DNA of 64,000 nucleotides, from the NCBI RefSeq assembly GCF_042408735.1, contig NZ_JBHOQV010000047.1:1-64000 (forward strand), read 5' to 3'. The DNA comes from Thermogemmatispora sp042408735 (GTDB lineage: Bacteria; Chloroflexota; Ktedonobacteria; Ktedonobacterales; Ktedonobacteraceae). The notes beneath the pieces were generated by a model that did no database searches, was not told where the DNA came from, and saw nothing but the letters and a program-made list of their open reading frames with translations. Below are positions 43,945 through 51,255 of the stretch, in pieces. The position numbers and the translations under genes are program-made. Within the stretch, counting starts at the first letter, position 1. Each line of letters begins with the position of its first letter.

Positions 43945-43969
43945 CAAAGGGAAGCACGGCTTCCCTTTG
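43945..43969 (-). terminator. Intrinsic terminator of XRE copy 3
   Basis: CAAAGGGAAGC-ACG-GCTTCCCTTTG: an 11-bp perfect stem with a 3-nt loop, about 50 bp past the stop of the minus-strand gene at 44020. It is followed on that strand by the T-rich CTTGTTATC. Confidence 0.7.
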
Positions 43970-44019
43970 TGATGAGCTAGGGGAGCGAACAGTGGAAGGA
44001 GTCGAAGACAGGCAGCAGC

Positions 44020-44235
44020 TCAGGCATCTTCCTCATCGGGGAAGTACTCGACTAGATCTTCAACTCGGCACTTGAGTGCCCTGGCCACTTGCATGAGTGT
44101 TCTGGCCTGCGGCATGTAGTGAGGGTCTTTGACCATCCTCCTGACGACGGAATAGGATAATTCTGCCTTTCTTGCTACCCATCCCACTGTTTTACCCTGT
44201 CGTCTAATAACTTCTTCTACTCGTAACCTGAACAT
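44020..44235 (-). CDS. XRE-family HTH regulator, copy 3
   Basis: 71 aa: MFRLRVEEVIRRQGKTVGWV, VVRRMVKDPHYMPQARTLMQ, VEDLVEYFPDEEDA. It is the same minimal Cro/CI-type protein as copies 1 and 2. It is divergently placed to the unknown genes at 44482 and 44853. The shared upstream region holds an 18-bp perfect palindrome (44322-44339) and further half-sites, so it probably controls itself and the divergent genes. Confidence 0.85.
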   Translation of the reverse strand: MFRLRVEEVIRRQGKTVGWVARKAELSYSVVRRMVKDPHYMPQARTLMQVARALKCRVEDLVEYFPDEEDA

Positions 44236-44321
44236 ATTCTCGCTCGCAAATAAGCCTCATTGATGAGATTTACTTAGGAGTATAGCGGAGTGAGCTGTTC
44301 TATGGGGAGTCTCCAGATCAA

Positions 44322-44396
44322 GTCACTCAATTGAGTGACCTCGTTGAGTAACTTATCGAGATCACTTTTTTAGATTATCTTTTAAAGTCACTTAAT
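44322..44396. promoter_or_regulatory. Operator cluster: 18-bp palindrome plus half-sites
   Basis: GTCACTCAATTGAGTGAC (44322-44339) is a perfect palindrome. The half-site TTGAGTAAC follows near 44345, and a degenerate GTCACTTAATTAC near 44387. Multiple spaced copies in the divergent gap between XRE copy 3 and the 90-aa gene are typical of a phage-repressor-like control region. Confidence 0.65.
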
Positions 44397-44481
44397 TACG
44401 TACTGGAAACGTTGGAAGATAGATGTTAATCTTGTAGAGGAAAACAGGCTCTCATGTTACAGAGGAACCTGGAGGTAAGAG

Positions 44482-44754
44482 ATGAACCTGCCGCCGGTTG
44501 GGGGAGGGGGGGAGAGGGAGCCGTACCTGGTGATTTGTTATCGCGAGGGTGGGGGCGACCTCTTTCTCTTGCCTGCTGCCTGTGGGCGATGTGTCTGGAA
44601 GATCCTGCGGGAGCTAAGTGCCGAGCCGGCCTTTGACCCGTTCGTCATCGTTGTTGAGCGAGCGGGGAAGGAGATCCTGCGTTTAGGAGAGAGGCGCGTT
44701 CAGCGGGAGCTGGAGGGGGGAGCGGCAGAGACGGAACCTGGAGAGGATGGCTAG
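44482..44754 (+). CDS. Small hypothetical protein
   Basis: 90 aa from ATG 44482 behind GGAGGTAAGAG, a strong ribosome site. The sequence (EREPYLVICYREGGGDLFLL; FVIVVERAGKEILRLGERR) reads like a small beta-rich domain without a recognised family. It is divergent from XRE copy 3 across the operator cluster, so probably regulated by it. Confidence 0.6.
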   Translation: MNLPPVGGGGEREPYLVICYREGGGDLFLLPAACGRCVWKILRELSAEPAFDPFVIVVERAGKEILRLGERRVQRELEGGAAETEPGEDG

Positions 44755-44852
44755 CGTCTTTGTGAGTCGTTATGGTGACTAAAGATGCAAAAAGAACACC
44801 GATTCATTGCTATTGGCCCGCGAGTACAATGAACTTAAGAGCACCGTGAACT

Positions 44853-45182
44853 ATGGCATATGAACTAGAGATTATCCATCCGGAGCGGAAGAGCTTGAGC
44901 CGGCCGGCGGCTCTGGTGGGAGAATATCGCTGGCCCTATCAACTTCTGGCGCACTGCCGGCGGCTGAAGCGTTTTGTGATTGTACCAGTGGAGGTGCAGA
45001 TTTGGTACCGGGAGTCAGGAGGAGGCGAGCGCGAGCTGCTCTATCGTTTTCGTCTCCTGCCGTTCTCGTCCCCCGCGGGAGCTATGGGGGTGGAGCGTTG
45101 GGGCGCGACAAGCAGGCGGGACGTTGCGCCCACCCACCCGTCAGTGCGGGGGGAACGTTCCCGGTTCATTGCCTTTCCTTGA
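44853..45182 (+). CDS. Small hypothetical protein
   Basis: 109 aa, ATG 44853, with TACAAT (44825-44830) just upstream as a possible -10. The first ~75 residues look protein-like (FVIVPVEVQIWYRESG, ELLYRFRLLPFSSP). The last 35 look like read-through into non-coding sequence, so the gene may be frameshifted or end-shifted. It lies 98 bp after the 90-aa gene; the two may act together. Confidence 0.45.
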   Translation: MAYELEIIHPERKSLSRPAALVGEYRWPYQLLAHCRRLKRFVIVPVEVQIWYRESGGGERELLYRFRLLPFSSPAGAMGVERWGATSRRDVAPTHPSVRGERSRFIAFP

Positions 45183-45995
45183 GATTCTTCCTTGCTCAAC
45201 TGGATGCACCTGTTGCCGGCTCGTCCTCATCCTCGTGGCGGCCTGCAGGGGTAGCTCCGCTGGCGCGTTGCGGGCCTGGCTCGATTGAACCGAGCCCGGC
45301 CAGGCCCGGGCGGGTCGGCGCGAGGTCTCCTCTGGGGCCGTCTGGGGGGATACGAGCGGCATGAGGAGCAGCCAGCGACAGGCCCGGAGGGATCCCGGGC
45401 GGATCGTGGTCGCGTACCGACGCTCCTTTCCTGCGAGCCATCACCCCCGGCCCGCTCGCACTCTCGCTGCGCGCGGGCGGGCCGTTGGGGGCCGCAGCCC
45501 TGCCGGCTGGCGGCCAGGCGCCGGCCCTGATCGTGGGCCCTGGCACCGGCGCCCTGGTGGGCGGCCCGTGCAGCCTGCGGCAGCTCCCCGGACCCGGGCC
45601 GGCCACGTCCGCTGCAGCCTCAGATCAGGGATGTTTCAGGAGGAGCGGGGGAAGAAGCTGCAGGGAGGCAGGGTGAGCGGCTGGGCCAGCCCGCCGGTCG
45701 GGCGCCAGGGTGTCGAGCGCCAAGGCCCCGGTGTTCTCGGGAGTGGGGGTCTTGGGGTGCGCGCCCGCCGCGTCCTGGCCGGTCAGGCTGGCGCCGCCGC
45801 CGCTTCCGGCTCGGCCCGGCCCAGCCTGGCCCGGTCCGGCTCGGCCCGGTCGGAGCCGCCCGGGTCGGGTCGAGTCGAGTCGGTCGGGTCGGAGCGAACC
45901 CTGTCCCGTTCAATCCGGCCCAATCTGGCCATGCTCGTCCATCTCGTCGTCGGGCCAGCTCTAGCTAGCGAGAAACGTAAAGGAGCAAGCACGCC
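45183..45995. other. 813-bp GC-rich region without a convincing gene
   Basis: The frames open on both strands are Arg/Pro/Gly-rich and overlap each other, which is normal for random high-GC DNA. 45785-45945 is built of short iterations of CGGCCC, GGTCGG and GAGTCG. A ribosome site (AAAGGAGCAAG) at its end belongs to the next gene. Confidence 0.4.
45785..45945. repeat. Degenerate short GC tandem repeats
   Basis: It has runs of CCGGCTCGGCCCGG-type units followed by GGGTCGGGTCGAGTCGAGTC-like pentamers. This looks like slippage-driven expansion and not a coding repeat. Confidence 0.5.
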
Positions 45996-46373
45996 ATGCC
46001 AGAGCAGACAGAGCGCGCGGCCCTCATCGACCAGGACCAGGACCGCGCCGGCCAGCCGCCGCCGTCCCAGCGAGAGGCGGCCCCCTCTCCCGAAGCGAGC
46101 GCGCCCGCCCGCTGTATTTGTGGTCGCCTGACCGACCATCGTTATGGTCTGCGCATGCCTCCCCGGCTGGCCCAGGAGCTGCGCGACTATGTGGCCCATG
46201 AGTACCGCTATTTGCCGGAAAAGTGGCAGTTGCGCATCGCCAGCGACCTCTGCCTGCACAAGGTCCTTGAATACGCCTCGATCGCCTTCAGCGCCTGCAG
46301 TCCTGGCTGCGCGGAGCGCATCCATCGGCGCGACTATCCACAGCTTGACGGCGAGCCGTGGTGCATTCTCTGA
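45996..46373 (+). CDS. Small Cys-containing hypothetical protein
   Basis: 125 aa, ATG 45996 after AAAGGAGCAAGCACG. The N-terminal ~40 residues are disordered (Gln/Asp/Pro/Ala). The folded part has RCICG, then DLCLH, then ACSPGCAERIHR and a terminal EPWCIL. Six cysteines in C-x-C and C-x3-C-like spacing could bind a metal. No family is recognised. It is isolated between long gene-free stretches. Confidence 0.55.
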   Translation: MPEQTERAALIDQDQDRAGQPPPSQREAAPSPEASAPARCICGRLTDHRYGLRMPPRLAQELRDYVAHEYRYLPEKWQLRIASDLCLHKVLEYASIAFSACSPGCAERIHRRDYPQLDGEPWCIL

Positions 46374-47688
46374 GGCGAGAGGCGAGAGGTGAGCCAGGCG
46401 CTGAGCGCGGCGCGCCGCGGCTCAGCTCAAGGGGCGCAGCCGGCGAGGTCTGGTCATACCTCGCTGCGCCTCGCAAAGGCGGTGAGTAGTTCTTTACACC
46501 AGATACCTCTCTCCTGTTTCATTTTGTCGCCCTTCTTTGTAGCGCCCTCTTCTGATCCGGGCGCAGCGGACGGGGACCGGAGTGGCGTCGTAGCCCCCTT
46601 CACGGCGCCCTCCGGTCCCGCCGCTGTGTCCTTCTTTGCAAGTCCCTGGCCTGCCGGCCACCCCTGAGAGCGTTCCCACTTGACAGGGGCGCGACCCCTC
46701 TGTTACCCTTTCCTGTAGAGCGTGCCTGACGGTCTACCAGCGGCCCGAGAAGGCAGCACGCCCGTCCAGGGCAAGGAAGGAGTAGCCGCCGCTTGACCGA
46801 CGAAAGAGGACAGCAGTGCAGACCAGGCCCAGGCTGACCAGCGCCGGCGGCTGTCAGCGAGCGGGCCTGACCGCCAGACTGCTCCAGACCGCCGCCCTCC
46901 CGCCTCGGCGCGGCCTGCGCCGCGCCCTGATCAGCAACGCTCGGGAGAGAGATCGTCTCGAGGCCAGCCTGGTCGTCGCCTGGGCGGGCCGGGCCGTCGC
47001 CGGGATCAGCGCGAGCCGCCGCTGCTGTCGCCCTCCCGGCCTGCTCCAGGCCCCCGCTTCCCTGGAGAGGCCCATTGAGCCGCAGCCCATCCTGGCTGAG
47101 CCGGCAGGAAGCTCTACCGTCCTGCAAGCCATCCTCCTGCGGTCCCCGCTCCGCCTCGCCCGCCAGCGCTCCCGCTCGACCTGCCCGGGCAGCGTCGTCG
47201 CCAGGCCGCCGCTCTCCCCCCTGATCCATCGCCGGGGCCTGAAGCTGCCGGCCGACCGCGTCGTCGACCCGCTCGCCTGCCAGCCAGAGCGAAGAGCGCG
47301 GCCCGCAGCTCCCTCGAACCTCGTCCTTCGCCCGCCCGGCCGCCGAGGTGCCAACCTCCTCCCTGTCTGCTCTGCTCCTGAAGGGGGAGCGGAAGCAAAG
47401 CGAGGCCCAGAGGTCCCAAAAACAGAGCCTCAGGTGGCGAAGAGGCCGAAGAAAGCAACCCGTCCTCCCGGGCGAGCCGGGCTGGCTCTTGCGGGGGGCG
47501 CCGCCGGCGACCCCGATCCGTTTAAGGGTGGCGAAAGTTCGAGGATACCGAAATGAGGGCAGTGAAATAAGCCATCGCGGGCGGCCAGACCCTTGAAGTC
47601 TCCCTCTCACCCGACCCGAGTCCCGCCATGCCGAATGGGACTCACAGGCAAGAGAAAGCGCAAAGCGACGGAAAGGAGGAGCCTCTCC
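46374..47688. other. 1.3-kb gene-poor GC-rich region
   Basis: No convincing gene. Frames up to 490 codons are open on both strands but have no ribosome site and low-complexity Arg/Ala/Pro/Gly content. One promoter-like pair lies on the plus strand: TTGACA at 46680-46685 and TTACCC at 46703-46708, with a 17-bp spacer that contains the dyad AGGGG-CGCGA-CCCCT. It might start a long leader to the fucosidase gene 1 kb on, or a non-coding RNA. Confidence 0.4.
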
Positions 47689-49146
47689 GTGCAGCAGCAT
47701 AAAAGCTATGAGCAGCAGGAAGCGCTCAGAGAGATCGACCGGCTGGCCCAGGCCGGCCCCTACCTCCCCGACTGGGAGGCACTGCGTGCCTGGCGAGTGC
47801 CGGCCTGGTACGCGGCGGCGCGCTTTGGCCTCTTCATCCACTGGGGGCCTTACGCCGTCCCGGCCTACGACAACGAATGGTACCCGCGCAACATGTACCT
47901 GCCCGACACGGAGGCCCACCGCCATCACCTGGCCACCTACGGCCCGCCCGAGCGCTTCGGCTACAAAGACTTCTTCCCGCGCTTCCGGGCCGAGCGCTTC
48001 GACCCCGCCGCCTGGGCCGACCTCTGCCGTCAGGCGGGGGCGCGCTTCGTCGTCCCCGTCGCCGAGCACCACGACGGCTTCGCCATGTATCGCTGCTCCT
48101 TCTCGCGCTGGAACGCCGTCGAGATGGGGCCAAAGCGTGACGTCCTGGGAGAGCTAGCCGCTGCCGTGCGGGCCGCCGGCCTCACCTTTGGCCTCTCCTC
48201 GCACCGGGCCGAGCACTGGTGGTTCTTCAACGGAGGCAGGCGCCTGCCCAGCGACGTTCAGGACCCGCGCTACGCCGACCTCTACGGGCCGGCGCGCTCC
48301 GAAGACGAGCCGCCCGATCAAGCCTTCCTTGACGACTGGCTGGCCCGCCTCTACGAGCTAGTCGAGCGCTACCGGCCCGCCCTCATCTACTTTGACTGGT
48401 GGATCGCCCGGCCCGCCTTCCGGCCCTATCTGGCGCGCTTCGCCGCCTATTACTACAACCGGGCCGCCCAGTGGGGAGAAGAAGTCGTCATCACCTACAA
48501 AGAAGGCGCCTTTGACGAAGGCTGCGCCGTCGAAGACATCGAGCGCGGGCGCCGGCCCACCCTCAGCCCGCGGATCTGGCAGGCCGACACCAGCCTCGCC
48601 CGCAACTCCTGGGGCTACACCAGCGCCCAGGACTACAAAACCTTTGGCACCCTGCTCGACGACCTCATCGACACCGTCAGCAAGAACGGCGTCTTCCTGC
48701 TCAACATCGGCCCGCGCGCCGACGGCAGCATTCCCGAAGCCGAAAGCGACCTGCTGCGTCGGCTCGGGCGCTGGCTGGCCATCAACGGCGAAGCCATCTA
48801 CGACAGCCAGCCCTGGCACCTCCACGGAGAAGGTCCCACCACCAGCGTTGGCGGCCCCTTCAGCGAAGAAAAGCAGAGCGCCTTTAGCGAAAGAGACCTG
48901 CGCTTCACGCGGCGCGGCCAGACCCTCTACGTCCTGCTGCCCGTCTGGCCGAAGGGGGGCCGCATCAGCATCCAGGCCCTGGCCGCCGGAGGGCCGCAGG
49001 CGCCCCAGGCCATTGGCGCCGTCCAACTTCTGGGCGGTGACGCCCCCTTGCGCTGGCAGCGCGACGACCGCGGCCTGCACATCGACCTGCCCGCCGACCC
49101 GCCGGGCGAGCGCGGAGGCGTCCTCAAGATCCTGCCCCCCAACTAA
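47689..49146 (+). CDS. Alpha-L-fucosidase (GH29)
   Basis: 485 aa from GTG 47689, which follows GGAAAGGAGGAGC at good spacing; earlier in-frame codons are less likely. GH29 hallmarks: WYAAARFGLFIHWGPYAVPAYDNEWYPRNMY, VVPVAEHHDGFAMYRC, GPKRDVLGEL, and LIYFDWW, whose Asp is the expected nucleophile. Then ITYKEG, SWGYTSAQDYK and NGVFLLNIGPRADGSIP. It has no signal peptide, so it acts inside the cell on imported oligosaccharides. It is convergent with the GH42 gene 28 bp away. Confidence 0.93.
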   Translation: MQQHKSYEQQEALREIDRLAQAGPYLPDWEALRAWRVPAWYAAARFGLFIHWGPYAVPAYDNEWYPRNMYLPDTEAHRHHLATYGPPERFGYKDFFPRFRAERFDPAAWADLCRQAGARFVVPVAEHHDGFAMYRCSFSRWNAVEMGPKRDVLGELAAAVRAAGLTFGLSSHRAEHWWFFNGGRRLPSDVQDPRYADLYGPARSEDEPPDQAFLDDWLARLYELVERYRPALIYFDWWIARPAFRPYLARFAAYYYNRAAQWGEEVVITYKEGAFDEGCAVEDIERGRRPTLSPRIWQADTSLARNSWGYTSAQDYKTFGTLLDDLIDTVSKNGVFLLNIGPRADGSIPEAESDLLRRLGRWLAINGEAIYDSQPWHLHGEGPTTSVGGPFSEEKQSAFSERDLRFTRRGQTLYVLLPVWPKGGRISIQALAAGGPQAPQAIGAVQLLGGDAPLRWQRDDRGLHIDLPADPPGERGGVLKILPPN

Positions 49147-49174
49147 GTAAGGGGGGCGCCGGGGGGCGGCCCAC

Positions 49175-51217
49175 TCAGGCGGCCGGGCCCTCCCCCGTCG
49201 TCTCGAGCGGCTCCGCCAGAAGCGCCACCCCCAGACCGGCCAGCGTCAACCGCTCCTGCACCTGGCGGCCCGAGAGCAGCTCCTCGAAGGTGCGTCCCGG
49301 CGGCAGCGAGACCGTCGCCGGCGCGCGCCCGTGATTGAGCACAAACAACAAGCGCTCGCGGGCCGTCTGGCGCAGAGTCGCCTCCACGCCAGGAGGAGTC
49401 GCCAGGACCGGCGCGATCCCCAGCTCCTCCAACAGCTCCCCATAGAACAGCTCCAGAAAAGCCGGCTCCGGCTCGCAGGCCAGATAAAACGCCTGGCCCT
49501 GGCCCACCCGATGGCGCGTCAGCGCGGGCCGTCCCGCATAGAAATCCTCCCCGTAGCGCCCCAGGACCTCGGCCCCCTCGCAATGGATCAGCGCGCACAG
49601 ATGGCCGCAAACAAACGAGCGTCCATCGTTCAAGACCAGACGGTTCGTCCGTCCTGGAGGCAGCGCATCGATCTCCTCCTGCCAGATCCCCAGCAGATGG
49701 CGCAGAGGGCCGGGCGGGCCATCCTCAAAGACCAAATCGCACTCGTCGACCATCCCGCTCAAATAGGTCAGCAGCAGCCTTCCCCCCTCCTGAACGAAGG
49801 CCGCCAGGCGCTCCGCCAGTCCCTCCTTCAGCAAATAGAGCAAGGGTGCCACCAACAAACGATAGCGCTCCAACGGAGAATCCCAGAACACCACATCCAC
49901 CGGCACATTGCGGCGCCAGAAAGGAGCATAATGGGAGCGCAGCGTCTCCAGATAGCGCTTCTCGCGCGTTGGGCCGCTGCAGTCTTCCAGGGCCCACCAG
50001 TTTTCCCAATCGAAGAGCAAGCCCACCTGAGCCGGCGTCACCCCGCCCAGCGTGCGCGCGCCCAGGCGCTCCAGCTCCGCACCGAGGGCCTGCACCTCGG
50101 AGAAGACACGCGTATCGCTGCGCCCACCATGCTCGATCACCGCCCCATGCAGCTTCTCGATCCCCCCGCGGCTGCGCCGCCACTGGAAGAACATGACCGA
50201 CTCCGCCCCGTGGGCCAGGGCCTGAAAGCTCTGCAAGCGCAGCTCCCCCGGGCGCTTCAACGTATTGTACGGCTGCCAATTCTGGCTACTGGGCGACTGC
50301 TCCATCAGCAGGAACGGCTGCCCATCGCGCAGGCCGCGCATCAGATCGTGGGCCAGGGCGATATCCAGCGGCTCATCCTCCACGGAAGGGTAGCAATCCC
50401 AGGCCACCACATCCATCTCGCGCGCCCAGAGGCGATAATCGAGGTCGCGATAAAAGCGCATCAGATTGGTCGTAATCGGCACATCGCCAGAGAAGCGGCG
50501 GATCGCCTCCCGCTCCAGCTTAAAGCACTCCAGCAACATCTCATTCTGGAAGCGGCGATAATCCAGCGTCAGAGCATGGATCGACCCCTCGCCGTTGGCG
50601 TAAGGAGGCTCGATCTGCGACCAATCCGTAAAGGTATGGCTCCAGAAGCGCGTCCACCAGCGGCGATTCAGCTCATCGAGGCTGCCATAGCGCAGGCGCA
50701 GCCAATCGCGGAAAGCCGCCGCGCACTGCTCGCAATAGCAGGCAGGCAGATACTCGTTCGAGACATGCCAGGCGATCAGAGCCGGATGGGCGTGGTAGCG
50801 TTCGGCCAGGCGAGCGGCCAGCTCCGAAGCCAGGCGGCGATAGAGAGGAGAAGTAGGGCAATAATTCACGCGCCAGCCGTGGTGGCGGCGGCGGCCCGTC
50901 GCATCGGCGCGCAGCACCTCGGGATAGCGCTGCGACAGCCAGGCCGGCTGAGCCGCGCTTGGCGTTGCCAGACAGACCTTGCAGCCCGCCGCCGCCAGCT
51001 TATCGAGCACCTGGTCGAGCCAGCCGAAGGTGAAGCGCTCCTCCGCCGGCTGCAAGGCCGTCCAGCTAAAGACGCCCACCGTTGCCACGCGGAAGCGGCA
51101 CGCCTGCATCAGGCGCAGATCCTCATCCCAGAGCGCGCGTGGCCACTGCTCAGGATAGTAGTCGCCACCGTACCAGATAAAAGGAGCACGCGGATTCAAC
51201 GGTGGAAAGGCCTCCAT
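49175..51217 (-). CDS. Beta-galactosidase (GH42)
   Basis: 680 aa from ATG 51217, 6 bp after AGGAGG; the upstream ATG 51235 is less well placed. The GH42 TIM barrel opens with IWYGGDYYPEQWP. The acid/base Glu is in AWHVSNEYLPACYC, and the nucleophile Glu in FLLMEQSPSSQNW. Zinc-site cysteines (NYCPTSP and CYCEQC) match thermophilic GH42 structures. Trimerisation and C-terminal beta domains follow. No signal peptide, so intracellular hydrolysis of beta-galactosides is expected. It sits 38 bp behind the GH31 gene on the same strand and forms an operon with it under the LacI operator at 53886. Confidence 0.93.
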   Translation of the reverse strand: MEAFPPLNPRAPFIWYGGDYYPEQWPRALWDEDLRLMQACRFRVATVGVFSWTALQPAEERFTFGWLDQVLDKLAAAGCKVCLATPSAAQPAWLSQRYPEVLRADATGRRRHHGWRVNYCPTSPLYRRLASELAARLAERYHAHPALIAWHVSNEYLPACYCEQCAAAFRDWLRLRYGSLDELNRRWWTRFWSHTFTDWSQIEPPYANGEGSIHALTLDYRRFQNEMLLECFKLEREAIRRFSGDVPITTNLMRFYRDLDYRLWAREMDVVAWDCYPSVEDEPLDIALAHDLMRGLRDGQPFLLMEQSPSSQNWQPYNTLKRPGELRLQSFQALAHGAESVMFFQWRRSRGGIEKLHGAVIEHGGRSDTRVFSEVQALGAELERLGARTLGGVTPAQVGLLFDWENWWALEDCSGPTREKRYLETLRSHYAPFWRRNVPVDVVFWDSPLERYRLLVAPLLYLLKEGLAERLAAFVQEGGRLLLTYLSGMVDECDLVFEDGPPGPLRHLLGIWQEEIDALPPGRTNRLVLNDGRSFVCGHLCALIHCEGAEVLGRYGEDFYAGRPALTRHRVGQGQAFYLACEPEPAFLELFYGELLEELGIAPVLATPPGVEATLRQTARERLLFVLNHGRAPATVSLPPGRTFEELLSGRQVQERLTLAGLGVALLAEPLETTGEGPAA

Positions 51218-51255
51218 GCATTTCCTCCTGGGCATGATGCCAGACAGGACGAATC

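Noticed and set aside
43231..44019. CRISPR-like array
   Set aside because: The repeats here are dyads and short half-sites without regular spacing or spacers; no cas gene in the window.
46816..47556. 246-aa plus-strand frame behind a TTGACA box
   Set aside because: The GTG start lacks a good ribosome site and the product is Arg/Pro/Leu-rich with no secondary-structure pattern.
46600..48072. 490-codon open frame on the minus strand
   Set aside because: It runs antisense into the GH29 gene, has no ribosome site and is low-complexity Arg/Ala/Gly; open frames like this are expected in GC-rich DNA.
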